NCBI GenBank assembly: GCA_029747015.1
Contig: JAKOGI010001185.1
Location: 132,001 to 196,000 of the forward strand
Direction of reading: 5' to 3'
DNA length: 64,000 nucleotides
DNA from: Carnegiea gigantea
Lineage: Eukaryota; Streptophyta; Magnoliopsida; Caryophyllales; Cactaceae
In this document: positions 24,283-36,188 of the stretch, one piece after another
Position numbering within the stretch: position 1 is the stretch's first letter
How the letters are laid out: each line of letters opens with the position of its first letter
Made by a program: the position numbers and the translations under genes
Notes under the pieces: model-generated
Told to the model about the DNA's origin: nothing
Seen by the model: the letters and a program-made list of their open reading frames with translations, nothing else
The model's database searches: none

Positions 24283-25852
24283 CTAATCAAACAGTGAAGC
24301 CCAACTCTCGATCACATAAAAACAGTGAAAAAGAGTGAGTTGGAGCCAGAAAAAGTGCATCCATCTAGCAAATAAAGCATAGGTAAGGGCCCGCTTTAAC
24401 TTATCAAATAGTTGAGCCCAATCAGAAAGGAAATGAACATACTCAGAACAAGCCAGTATTAAGGTTATTGGCTTAGAAACTATATCAGCATGAACGAGTA
24501 GTCTAGGCAAAATAGGGGGTGCAAATTTCACAAGTTTGTTAAGTCCAATATGCGTATGAGTCTGGTCTAAAGCAAAATTCTTAGTGGCAATGATCTTAGA
24601 CTTAACCAATTCAAACATGCAATATTTAAAAAGGAAGTCAGTTTGGATGGGGTCAAAAGAAAAGGACTCATACTCAGCACAAAAACCATCATCTGAACTT
24701 CCATGGATATCAAACTCATAAGAAAAAGATTCACATTCTACATATAGAAGATTATCATCTAATTTAAATAGAAGATCAGAAATAACGGGATCAAAAGAGA
24801 ATGATTCATATTCAACATGAAAACCCACATCAAGACCTTCAGTAACATCAAACCCACATGAAAAAGATTCATATTCTGCATAAAGAATATCATCATCAAA
24901 GTCCAAAATAGTGGGTTCAATTATCTCATTACATAACTCCTGTGAAATAGCTTTTTATGACTCATCTAAATCACGAGGCTCAATTTCAAGTGTGATGCTT
25001 ATATGTAACTCACTAACAGTATCAGATTGTTCACCCACCTCAAATTCATGAAAGTTGTTTAGAGTGGTGGGTGGTTAGTAGAAACTAGGACATCATCAGT
25101 GATGCCCTTAGGTGAGCTAGTACGGGGTGCAAGGTCAGGTGATAGAGACGTAGGGAAGTCACTCTCTTGATCTAAACTAGGCAAATACATGTGTTCATTC
25201 AAGTTAAGCCTAGTAGAATAAGAGGGTTTAAAATTATCATAGAGACTAATATCAGGTTTAGGAGATCCTAAACTAGAATCAAGCTCACTACAAGTCTCCC
25301 TATTTTGATTAAAACATTGAGAACATGCAGCAATTCTCGCTTTCATGGTCTCTATCATCTGATCAGTCATTTCATTGATCTTCTTTTCAAAACTTACACA
25401 TGTAACATCAACACAAGCACGAAAAGGACAAGTATGAGTATCATGATCAGAAGATTCACAATAATCGCACAAAATAGTAGCTATATAATAGTAATATGGG
25501 TCATATAAATTCATAAAATGGTCTGAAGGGTAAGAATTAGCCTGAAAATCATACTCTCTATGAGTTGGATATCTAAAAGTCTTATTAGCTTGTTCAAACG
25601 CATATGTTTCCCAAGCTGGTTTTTCAAAGAAATCCCAAACTTCATCTTGAGTTTAGATAATAATTCTATTAAACTTCCAGGACAAATTGATTCAACATAA
25701 CTCCTTGAGTCAACATTTAGACCTACAATAATGACCTCACAAATTTTCCATTTTTCAAAATTATGATTCAGTTCAGCACGATAATCATTAAGCCTTGAAA
25801 GATAACTCCAAAAACATTCATGTTCATATTGCGGGAAATGCAAAACTGGCAT
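24283..25852 (-). pseudogene. Gag-like protein of the pol-less element, broken, with duplicated ESFSF module
   Basis: Reading from 25852: the capsid-like block FPQYEHECFWSYLSRLNDYR, FEKWKICEVIIVGLN and ESICPGSLIELLSKL; a frameshift near 25640; then NLYDPYYYY and a Cys/His block CDYCESSDHDTHTC (C-x2-C-x6-H-x2-H-x-C spacing, zinc-finger-like). The middle has ETMKARIAACSQCFNQNRE and GSPKPDISLYDNF. Another frameshift falls near 25065 and a stop near 24955. The C-terminal part (24906-24283) contains a module of about 46 residues repeated twice, each with two copies of an (Y/C)ESFS(F/Y/C) word. Similar gag-like proteins are scattered in plant genomes in pol-less elements. The biochemical role of the C-terminal part is unknown to me. 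Confidence 0.65.
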
Positions 25853-26304
25853 TTGAAGTTTTTAAAGTTTTAAAGTTTTTCAATTTTTAGGGGTTTTTAG
25901 ATTTTTCTAAATTTTTATGGGTTTTTTGATTTTTTTTCAAGAAATGAACTAAATAAATCACAAGTAATAACGAATGAACAAAGTAAGTCGAAGCATAAGC
26001 AACTAATGAGAATGAAACTAAGAAAAAGAAAAAGTGCATAAACTTGCCGCTTTGTTTTGAGGTTTTTTAAAGTTTTTCAAATTTTTTATGGTTTTCAAGT
26101 TTTTCAAATTTTTTTTTAAATTTTAGGCTTTTCTAATTTTTTTTGATTTTGTAAAAATTCAAGAAATGAATTAAACTAAGTCATAATTAATAACAAAATA
26201 AATGAAGTAAATCAAGATCTATGCTACTAACAAGAAAGTAGGTAAGAAAAAGAAAATATAACCGAATCTCATGCCGTCGTCCTCGGCAACTGTAGAAAAA
26301 AACT
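25853..26304 (-). other. Leader and primer-binding region of the pol-less element
   Basis: Contains a direct duplication of about 185 bp (about 25855-26040 and 26050-26235): both copies have T-rich TTTTTAAAGTTTTTCAA, then CAAGAAATGAA, then an ACTAATGAG/ACTAACAAG end. At 26270-26300 the minus strand reads CTACAGTTGCCGAGGACGAC, the primer-site region. Confidence 0.6.
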
Positions 26305-27035
26305 TGCACGATAATTTTGAGTGAAAAATAAAAGCCACAAGCGTACAACTTTTGCTGTAGTATTTGAGGGTTGTCTCCACAGGGACGATGGAAGAGATTA
26401 AGGTCGTTTAGCACGAAATCAAACTAGCATCATTCTAGGCTAATTAAAATAGCGAATAACTGAGATTAAGGCTTGCTAACAAATCAAATTCTAAATATTC
26501 CCTAAATATTTTCAAATTCTAATGACCTTTAACCTAGATAAAACATCAAAACAAAGCTCAACCACATAAAAGGAATAAATCTAATAGTCAATCATAAACA
26601 AGACCAACATAATCCAGGGATCAGCATGATCCATAATCCAACATAATGAAAATCTAAAGTAAACCTCTTAAGCTGGAAATAAGAATGAACTCCATTATCC
26701 GATACTACTAGAAACAAAAGAGAATGCAACCACAAACATAATCAAGCTTATAAATCTAGGAAAACAATTAAGCCAAACTTAAAGGGAGCATTATATGAGA
26801 ACCAAATCAAGCCACAGAACAACAAAACACCATTGAAACTTCAACACCTCTATTAACACCATTAAAACTGCCTTAAGCAGAACCGAACATTGGACCAGAA
26901 TAGGGGAGGGGATTCTAAGCTATTCAGTAGTATCAAAATAGGGAGAAGGATCAGGGTCTTCACTGCCTCATGAGCTTAGCATAGTCCAACAACTGCCCCT
27001 CATTTTTAGCACACTAACAACCCGTGCTATAGCCC

Positions 27036-29546
27036 TATAACACTCCCAGATTTCTAATTCTTTATTTACTACTGATTTAACCTAAATGGCAACAGGAACT
27101 CCTAACGGGGTATTACCGCCGTATTCGCTTCTTGGAAATATCAGGCTGGATATCATAACTGACCTTTAAAACAAAGTCCTTACGAATCAAAGCCGACCAT
27201 ACATGGGTCCAAGAATTTTAACACAAAACTTGAACATCATAATTAAACCAACTAGATTCTATTACAACTTCTAAAATCCTTTTTAAGTACAACCAGCATT
27301 CGAGCCTTACTCTACTCTCCTGTCCCCAGTCCCAAGTACAGCTAGATTATCTAAAAACAAAACATTTTATAATAGTGAGATAACTCAGTAACATTCACCC
27401 CCAACAGTCAAAGACACGTACAAATTCATTTTTGAAAACATTTTAGGGAAAGGGGGAAACAACAACACGTTTCAAGGTACACAACCCATTATCACCATCT
27501 TCCTTTAAAAAAAATCAATTTCAGAGTCACACTTCCATAGTTTCATTCAAAATGTTCAGCTTCAGATAAGTCTTAGGTGAGCAACCCCAGTGAATCTCAT
27601 GGCCTGCGCTCTAACATAGCGCAACCGCTCAACTCTTTCCTGGCCTATCGCCATCATCAGGCAGTTACTGCTTAACTTTCCTAGCCTACCACCATTATGG
27701 GTGATTACCGATAACCTGGCCCACGTCTCGGCTGAGTACGTGGCCGCTCACATGCATGCACCTATTACCCGAGGAAGGCTATGGCCTTCAATCAGTTCCA
27801 ATCGATTTAACTCACCCTATTTAGTTCCTTTTAGTTAACGGATACCAACTTGACACATTCATTTTCATTCAGATTTAAATACTTTTCCCAATAGAAATCA
27901 GAATGCAAAAACAGAACTTCAATTTCAATCACAGTAAGTTTCAACTTTTATAACAGTAAGTTTCAACTTTTACAATATGGAGATTTCCAACTTCCAGAAC
28001 AAACACAGCATTCGGTTCCCATCAAGGAACTATCCATAAATTTCACACTAGTGTTCATCCCATTAGAAGGGAATGCCAAGGAATCAATACAAGAACTCCT
28101 AAAACTTTCATGATTTAAGTAACACAGGGGAAAGGTTAGGGCATGACTGTTATCTGGGTATCGTACAATTTACGGGCTCGGTTACTTTAATGAAGGTTCA
28201 CTGTTCCACACCTGAGCCCACAAATAGCCCATAGTCAGTCCACATTCAGTGTAGGGCACCCCTGGGCCTCTCCTAAATTTAAAAAGAGATTTTCTAGATC
28301 TTTATTCATCCAACTCTATCCAGGGTGAAGGTTCGGATAGCCAGTTAGTCCAAAGTTCAAAAAATTATAACTCTAGTCCCCGATATTCGATTCTAGTGTT
28401 CTGGGTCAATCTAGAAACCTTACAATGTCCTCTATCGTTTCTATGTTTAGAGCTTGCCTCGGTTCTGCCCCGAACCCAGTCAGATTTTTTTTTCTTCCGG
28501 CAATGCCAAAGACTGTCTTCCCCAGGATAGTCCCGGCAAGTTTTATCAAAACTCAGGCTACGCTACTCCAAATGACCCAATTCCAAAATGAAATTGTTCG
28601 ACACATCTAGAGGCTCCTACTCAATAAATTTCACAATTTTTGGCCACCAGTGCTCACCTAGGGAATTATTCTAATTTGAGGGCGAAACAGTCTAGATTCT
28701 GCTTTCCCAGATTTTACCCAGATTTTTACTCCTAATTTCTCATCCTCATAACATTTTCTTCCGACTTCCAAAAATCATGTTCTTACCCAATCCAGAAAGA
28801 TAATTTTGTCCACTAAAACTTTCATGTTCGGAACTTCCACCAATTCACAGCACAACTAAGTCTAAAAATTCAAAAACCGCACCCTATGCCTGCAGTTTCC
28901 AGTTTTGACAGGGCTCGGTATTTTGGCCATAACTCTCTCTATTTAACTCCAATTCATCCAATTCAAAAACCCACGTAATCTTCACATCTTAATCTAACTA
29001 CTATAATAATTCCATAATTTTTAAACAACCAGAATAGTTATACCGAAGTTTCAAAGTTGAGTCAAAAACAGTGCGAACTCTATCCTGATTGTGTGACCCC
29101 TTTTTGCACGGTTTTCGCTTGTTTCGGGTTACTCAAAAAAAATATGCCTGCACCCATTAGACATGCTTAAACCCTCGCCCAGACCCAATCGAGCCAAAAA
29201 AACCCACCTTTACCGTTAAATACCAAAATAATGCTAAAAACGCTGTTATTAGTACCTTTGATCGAAACCGGATCTAGATCGAGGGAAACTCCTTTGTTCA
29301 AATTCAACGCCGAGAGTGCTGAGAAAATAACAAAGGTTATATCAAAATCTTCATTTATGATGGTCATAAAAATTCACAAGAATAAAAAGGGATTAAAAAG
29401 AGACAAAAGAGATGAAAAAAACTTTTGGATGCATGGGGTGTATGAACCCATGCATCATCTTGATCTTCTTACCCAAAGCAAGAGGAACGGCCGGTGGGGT
29501 AGTGGCACTAGGGCGGCCGGACGGTGGTCGGCGACAGTGTAAAGGT

Positions 29547-29578
<32 letters not shown>

Positions 29579-29957
29579 GAGGACGTGAGGGGGAAGTGGG
29601 GGAATGGGTGGTTAGGGTTTTAGGTTAAAAAGAAAAGAAAAGGCGGGAAAAACACACTTTCAAAAATTTTTTTTTTTAATAAGAGGCGGTAGATCATGGG
29701 GGGTTTAGGGTTTGTATTTTTTTTAATATTCATAATAGAATAATAGTAATAAAATAATATCAATGATATTAGGAGTTTTACAAAAATCGGAAAGGAAAAT
29801 TTTGGAAATTTTGGAAATTTTAATACTTCCCAAAAATATATCAAGAACTTTATTAGAAGAATTTCACGAGGATTAATTGGCACTGACTTGGGTTGACTTG
29901 AGCCTAGGTCGGTCCAACTGGGCAACAATTTCTAAATCAAATTTTCAGGGTTTTACA
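27036..29957 (-). repeat. 3' LTR (left) of the Gypsy element, 2922 bp
   Basis: Starts TATAACACTCCC (the canonical second base G is A here) and ends CAGGGTTTTACA. Includes a (GA)n microsatellite at 29552-29579. Open stretches inside it are not genes. Confidence 0.9.
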
Positions 29958-30094
29958 TACTACCCCACTTGAGAAAAGTGTCGTCCTCGAAACTTCATTA
30001 TGCCGCGACACACCACCAATACGTCCTTAATTCCTGTGGTCCTACATGCTACCCCACTTAGGAGGTTTCGTCCACGAAACTGATACATACCTGA
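29958..30094 (-). other. Gap between pol stop and 3' LTR of the Gypsy element
   Basis: The minus strand reads CAAGTGGGGTAGTA next to the LTR, a polypurine-type primer for plus-strand synthesis. A second AAGTGGGGTAGC lies at about 30048-30060, so the tract appears duplicated. Confidence 0.5.
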
Positions 30095-33000
30095 CTATGG
30101 AAAAAGATGGGGATATTTGCCTCGCATCTCCTGTTCCAACTCCCAAGTGGCTTCCGACGACTCATGGTTGGCTCAAAGGACCTTTACTAAGGGCACCGTC
30201 TTTTTCCGGAGATGCTTTTCCCGCCGATCTAGGATCTATATGGGTTGTTCCTCATATGATAAGTTTTCTTGGAGTTGTGTAGGATCGGGTTCGATGACGT
30301 GCGAGGGATCTGGAATGTACTTCCGCAATTGCGACACATGGAACACGTTGTGTATTCTCTGAAGCTCAGCCGGCAGCTCTAGTCGGTAAGCTACCTCCCC
30401 GATTCGCTGTATGACCGAATACGACCCGATGTACCTCGGGTTAAGCTTCTGCCTTTCCAAATCTCACGGTTCCCTTAGCTGGAGAAACGCGAAGAAATAC
30501 CTGGTCCCCTACCTGGAACTCAAGGGGTCTACGCTTCCGATCCGCATAACTCTTCTGGCGGCTCTGGGCGGCTTTCATTCGTTCCTGAATCACTCTTACC
30601 TTGTCCGTGGTGGCCTGGATTAACTCTGGTCTGATGGTCAAGGCCTCATTGATCTCTTACCAACAAAGCGGAGTTCTACATTTTCTCCTATATAGTGCCT
30701 CGTACGGGGCCATGCCAATACTCGCATGGTAGCTATTGTTGTAAGAAAACTCAATTAGTACCAGTTGTTCGTCCCATGCGCTCTTAGAGTCCAAGGTGCA
30801 AGCCCGCAGCATATCTTCCAAGGTTTGGATAGTACGCTCAGTCTGCCCGTCAGTTGCAGGGTGAAAGGCAGTACTAAAATATAATAACGTTCCGAACACT
30901 TCCTGCAACTTCTGCCAAAATTTCGATTGGAACCGGGTATCTCGATCCGACACTATGGAGCTGGGTACTCCGTGTAGCCGTACTATCTCCTCGAGGTAGG
31001 CTCGGGCTAACTAATCTAGGGTCCACGTGTTCCTCATGGTTATAAAATGTGCCGACTTTATGAGCTTGTCCACTATAACCCAAATCGCATTGTGCTTCCT
31101 CCGGGTCAATGGTAACCCCATGACAAAATCTATAGACACAGAGTCCCATTTCCACTCAGGAACATCCAATGGCTGTAAGAGTCCCGCCGGTCTTTGGTGC
31201 TCTATTTTCACTCGCTGGCAGGTTAGACACTTTGCCATATAATCAACCAATTCTTGTTTCATATTACTCCACCAGAACGTTTGTTTTAAATCCTTATACA
31301 GCTTATTTCCCCCAGGGTGTACCGAATGTGGAGTATTATGTCCCTCATCTAGGATCTTCTTCTTGAGTGCCCCTACAGTTAGAACACACACACGATTATG
31401 GAATCGTATGGTCCCATCCTCGTGGATTACGAATCCGGGCGCTTTTCCCACTAATATCTCTTCTCTTATCCGCTCTAGTTGAGGGTTCGTGGTTTGGGCT
31501 AGTCGGATTTCCTCTACGAGAGTCGGTTGGGCCTCCAGGATGCAAAGCATAGGTCTAGCCTCTGGCGTAATCACATTAAGTTCTAACTTTCTAAATTCTC
31601 GACATAACTCCTCTAGAAGCACCATTACACAACTCAGCGTTGGGTATGGCCCGCGACTCAACGCATCTGCTACTACGTTGGCCTTTCCAGGGTGATACTG
31701 AAAATGGACGTCATAGTCCTTTAGGAACTCCAGCCACCTTGTCTGTCTCAGGTTCAGATTCTTTTGCGAGAAGAGATATTTCAGACTCTAGTGGTCGGTG
31801 AATACTTCGCAACGAACCCCGTATAGGAAATATCTCCATATTTTGAGAGCAAACACAACCGCGACTAACTCCAGGTCGTGAGTCGGGTAGTTCTGCTCAT
31901 GTGTCTTCAGCTGTCGTGAAGCATACGCTATCACTCGTCCATCTTGCATTAACACACACCCCAACCTATTTCTAGAAGCATCACTATACACCACGAAGTC
32001 TTGCTCCGCAGTAGGTAGAGCCAGTATTGGTACACTCGTAAGTCTCTTCTTAAGCTCCTAGAAGTCTCCTTCACATCTTTCCGTCCACTCATACTTGATG
32101 ATCTTTCTGATCAGATTGGTAAGCGGGGTGGCAATTTTTGAAAAGTCTTGGACAAATCGGCGGTAATATCTCACCAAACCCAAGAAACTTCTTACTTCTG
32201 TCAGGTTTTTAGGTCTAGGCCAATTTGCCACTGCCTCAACCTTTTGTGGGTCCACCAATACTCCCTCACTGGACACTACGTGCCCTAGAAAAGCTGCCTT
32301 CTCCAACCAAAATTCACATTTTGAGAACTTAGCGTATAACTCGTTCCTCCTTAACACATCCAGGGCTACCCGTAAGTGGTGGGTGTGTTCATCTGGGGTT
32401 CTCGAGTAAATCAAGATATCGTCAATTTAAATTACCACAAACCTATCCAAATAGGGCTTAAAGACCCTGTTTATTAGGTCCATAAATGCCGCTGGGGCAT
32501 TAGTGAGATCAAAGGGCATCACTACGAATTCATAGTGCCCGTATCGGGTATGAAAGCCGGTTTTGGGTATGTCCTCATCCTTGATTCGGAGTTGATGGTA
32601 CCCCGAACGGAGGTCTATCTTAGAAAGGTTCCTGCGGCTCACAGTTGGTCAAATAAATCGTCTATTCTGGGTAAGGGATAACAGTTCTTCACCGTTATCT
32701 TATTCAACTCCCGGTAATCGATACGCAACCTTAGCGTCCCGTCCTTCTTCTTCTCAAATAAGACCGGGGCTCCCCATGGAGATGTGCTAGGTCGGATATA
32801 CCCTTTTTCTAAGAGTTCTTCTAACTGGGTCTTCAATTCCTTAAGTTTAGCTGGTGCCATCCGGTAGGGTGCCTTAGAAATAGGGGTGGCTCCAGGGGTA
32901 AGGTCGATATAGAACTCCACCTCCCTAAGAGGTGGCATGCCAGGGATTTCATCGGGAAACACATCTGGGAATTCTCTCACTACAGGAATGTCCTCCAAGG

Positions 33001-33103
33001 AGGGCTTGGCATCCTCAGTATTCACCGCATGACACAGAAATCCCTCACATCCTTTACCCAACAACTTACGAGCTTTCATTACTGATACTAATTTCACTCC
33101 CAT
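30095..33103 (-). pseudogene. Gypsy pol: RT, RNase H, integrase, chromodomain; broken
   Basis: Reverse transcriptase: [16 protein letters not shown], the [20 protein letters not shown] block, and the catalytic motif where a TAA (32427-32429) replaces the residue before I-D-D. RNase [21 protein letters not shown], ending at a stop (31788) in TDH-x-SLKYLF. Integrase: H2C2 zinc domain (HPGGNKLYKDL...CLTCQRVK), D in SIDFVMGLP, D in SDRDTRF, E in TDGQTERTIQ. Further stops are at 31011, 30657 and 30236. A frameshift near 30450 precedes the Gypsy C-terminal block (NPRYIGSYSVIQRIGEVAYR, HNVFHVSQLRKYIPD). The chromodomain (VPLVKVL, EATWELEQEM) ends at TAG 30095-30097. Frameshifts also lie near 32640 and between pol and protease. 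Confidence 0.9.
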
Positions 33104-33234
33104 TCTAGGACTCTAACCCCTATGCACTATCTTCTCCCCATTGGGCCCTTTTAGAGAAACTTTCTGTTTCGAGCAGTCTATCTGAGCCTGGTACTTAGCC
33201 AACAAGTCCATCCCTAAAATAACCCCAAAATCAG

Positions 33235-34803
33235 TTAACTCAAAATTATATAGATCCGCCAGGAATTCACATTCATACATTCTAAGGGGGCATCCTCGTA
33301 TAGTTCCTCACATGACACAGTCTTTCCATCCGGGAGAGTCACGGATAGTACTGAAGATCTACGAGTAGGGGTGAGCCCTAACATCTCAACCAGCCTAACA
33401 GAAATAAACGAGTGTGTGGCACCCGAATCAAACAACACATCTACTAGTTGAATTAGGAGAGAGAAAGTACCCATCACAACATGAGGAGCATCCTCCGCTT
33501 CCTCTTTTCGCATCACGTACACTTGGCCCCCGTTGTTCCGGGGTGGTTGGTTGGAGGGTTGGGACTGAGCTGACTGGGGTGCCCGACTCTGCTGGTTGGA
33601 GTAGGCCATCTGCCCTCCCCTACTTTGGTACGAGGATTGGGGCCGCTGCCCATACCCTTGGTTCTGCCTCTGTCCCTGACTATGTCCTTGTCCTTGCCCG
33701 GGAGGAGGTGGAGGAAGCAGGCAATCTCGCAGTTGGTGTTGATGGCTTCCACAGTGGAAGCATCTCTTCACTATTCGACACTCCCTGGCGAAATGTCCTG
33801 GCTTCCCGCAAGCATTGCAGGTCACCTTGGGTCGTGTGTTGGGATACTGGCCCCCTCGATTGAAACTGCCAGAGTGCTGTCCCCCAGCAGGTCTACGGTT
33901 CTGCTCCTGCGTTTGGAAGGTTCCCCGATTATCTCCCTTCCTCTTGGTACCCCTCTGCTCACTGAAGTATTGACCGTGCTCCTTCATTGCTCTTTCTATG
34001 TTGATCGTAGTGTCGTACAGCTCAACGTAGGAGGCATACTGCCGCACTGACATACGTTCTTTGATAGTTGGGTTGAGTCCGGCCTCAACCCTATTCATCT
34101 TCAACCTCTCATCAGCTACGAAGGTTGGGGCGAAACGTGACAACTCCATGAATTTGGAGGCGTACTCGAGAATGCTCATGCTCCCCTGCTGTAATTGCAT
34201 GAATTCATTCTCCTTAGCCTTCTGGAGGGAGGTGGGGTAGAAATGGTCTTTGATCATCTCCTTAAACTTACCCCACCCAAACCCAGGCTCATGTTGTCTT
34301 TCTCGTACTGTAGCCCACCAGAGGTCGGCTTTATCCTTTAGGTAGAATGCCTCAAATCCTACCTTCCACTCCTCAGGGCACGGGAGTGTATCGAACAACT
34401 TCTCTATCCCCCTAATCCAGTCTTCGAAAGTTTTGGGATCAGGGGTACCATCGTAAACGGGTGGGTGATGACTTGCAAATCTCTTGAACAAATGTGAGTT
34501 ATGCTCTTCTGCCCTTTTCTCCTTAACCTCCATTAACCTATGGATTTGTTCATTCTGGAGCCGCAATTGCTTCCCTTGCTTCTGCAACATCTCTAACAAT
34601 AACAAGTTGGTGAGTTCGGCTCCCGTGGGTGGATTTGTTTCATCGATCTGGCTACGAGACCTATTCCCGTTTCGGGGGCGCAGGGCCTCCAATCGCTCCC
34701 TAAAGGCTGCCATAGGTATGTCCTAGGTCGTAGGGACCCTCGTCACCAGGTGGGGCCCCGTCTGAGACTCTTCATTATGGTTGTTGATGTCGGTTCCCGC
34801 CAT
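33235..34803 (-). pseudogene. Gypsy gag and protease, broken
   Basis: The likely native start is the ATG at 34803 (MAGTDINNHNEESQT). TAG at codon 27 (34723-34725) makes the next usable ATG 34713, giving an open frame of 492 residues. Capsid: HPPVYDGTPDPKTFEDWIRG, then KADLWWATV and FMQLQQGSMSILEYASKFME. Two CCHC zinc knuckles follow: CNACGKPGHFAREC and CFHCGSHQHQLRDC. A Gln/Ser/Gly-rich linker precedes the aspartic protease with the active site VLFDSGATHSF. The frame runs off near 33280, where a small indel separates it from the rest of protease (VILGMDLLAKYQ is in another frame), and a further stop lies near 33113. Confidence 0.9.
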
Positions 34804-35195
34804 CCTGGTCGAGAAAAAAAAAAATTTCGGGTTCAGTTCCTTCCCTAATAGTTCACATCCTATAACTCACTAGGTTCCAGGAACATAATGCATGTCAGTG
34901 CATATTACCACAATTTTCTTAGAGATTCGTTCACAATACGCACCACCACATTCAGATGGTATATCTATTACATCACAAGCTCAGAAGGTTTATATCATAC
35001 AGGCGCACAGGTACATCATCCACATCTTTCACATATTTCACAACAAGGTGCACAAGTATTTTCAAATAACCCAAGAACACTTTTATTGCATAAATTCTCA
35101 GTTTCACAAGGGTTCCTATTAGTACCCTTTCATTACAGCACAACTTTTAACTCAAATAGCCATAATGGCTAGTAACAATTTAAAGAAAATTACTA
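34804..35195 (-). other. Leader sequence between pre-gag ORF and gag
   Basis: No gene recognised. Contains T-rich and CA-rich sequence. It could hold splicing signals that join the leader to gag; I cannot show this. Confidence 0.35.
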
Positions 35196-35937
35196 TTACT
35201 GCTTCCCTAAAAAGAAATAAAACAACTTCCTAATGCTTCTAGCCTTTACTGACTGGGGGCATCCAGCCCGCTCCCAGTGGGTTATCCCAACCTCATTTGC
35301 TCCTAAGTCTTTCGAGTGGCTGGAGTGCTCATCCTGCACAAGGTGATTCCTTTCTTCATCTCTCTGATCTCCCCCTAAGTCCTCACTACTCATAAGTTGC
35401 CCCTCGCTGGCCTCAGAATCTCCCTCAGGGTCTTCTTCAGGGTCTTCCTCAGGGTATTCCTCAGGATCTTCCTCGGGGTCTTCCTCTTCTATGGGGTCTT
35501 CCTCTGAGTCTTTCTCTCCCATGTGGTCTCCCTCCTCATCAGTATCCTCCTCTACAAGTGGTGGCGGCAGAGTCAGGGGTGGGGGGTTCGTCATAAGGAC
35601 CTATATCAATGAAGTAGTCTACTAACTCATTCAGGTTGAAGTTCATGGGCTGCCACTTGCATAAACAACAATCCCCAGCAACCATAAATGCTCTCTCCTC
35701 AGGGTGAAGCTCATGGACTCTATAACGCCACAAGGGGTCTCCCCAAAGAGTTAAAAGGAAGAACAGGGCTTGGTTGTGGTCGAACCTCAAACAATTATCA
35801 GGAACCTCAGCTAGTCTTCCATAAAGAAAAATCTCCACTCGCTCCAAGTAACTCTCAAAACTGGCCCCGAAAATCTTCTCCAACTTCCGGTGGCGACAAA
35901 GTCGTCCCATACACCCACAATGACGGGCCGCATTCAT
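35196..35937 (-). pseudogene. Pre-gag ORF in the Gypsy leader, unknown function, frameshifted
   Basis: A reading frame from the ATG at 35937 (MNAARHCGCMGRLCRHRKLE) continues with LERVEIFLYGRLAEVPDN, FFLLTLWGDPLWRYRVHELH and NLNELVDYFIDIGPYDEPP to a stop at 35539. A second frame, overlapping at 35539-35594, carries a strongly acidic Glu/Asp/Pro tail (repeated EEDPEEDP words) to 35196. Together they look like one protein of about 245 residues split by one indel. It is sense to gag-pol and upstream of it. I do not recognise the family. It might be a gag-like N-terminal piece (the WGDPLWRYR segment is capsid-like in feel) or a captured gene. Confidence 0.45.
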
Positions 35938-35961
35938 CCTAGATATTAGTAGGCCCAAATC

Positions 35962-35963
<2 letters not shown>

Positions 35964-36024
<61 letters not shown>
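35964..36024. repeat. (TA)n microsatellite
   Basis: About 30 uninterrupted TA dinucleotides, directly upstream of the pre-gag ORF on the minus strand. Confidence 0.95.
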
Positions 36025-36030
<6 letters not shown>

Positions 36031-36172
36031 CAAAAAGGTAACATATATATAAGTATATTCCCTTCCCAACCTACACTCACACTCCGAGCAGTCCTTATGT
36101 CTACCTGTTTTAGGGTTATTAACTAATATTATTCTCTTTATCCTTTAGGCGAGCCTTCAGGTCAGTTAACCT

Positions 36173-36186
36173 GGGCTCTGATACAA
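36173..36186 (-). other. First primer-binding-site-like sequence (inner)
   Basis: The minus strand reads TTGTATCAGAGCCC, three bases after the Cassandra-type LTR end. It matches an initiator-Met-tRNA primer site (TGGTATCAGAGC) with one change. Confidence 0.65.
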
Positions 36187-36188
36187 TC

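Noticed and set aside
33414..34050. Open frames on the plus strand opposite gag
   Set aside because: They are antisense shadows of the gag gene, whose minus-strand product has clear capsid and zinc-knuckle motifs.
35964..36069. N-terminal Tyr-Ile repeat of the pre-gag frame
   Set aside because: It is translation of the (TA)n microsatellite; the more likely start is the ATG at 35937.
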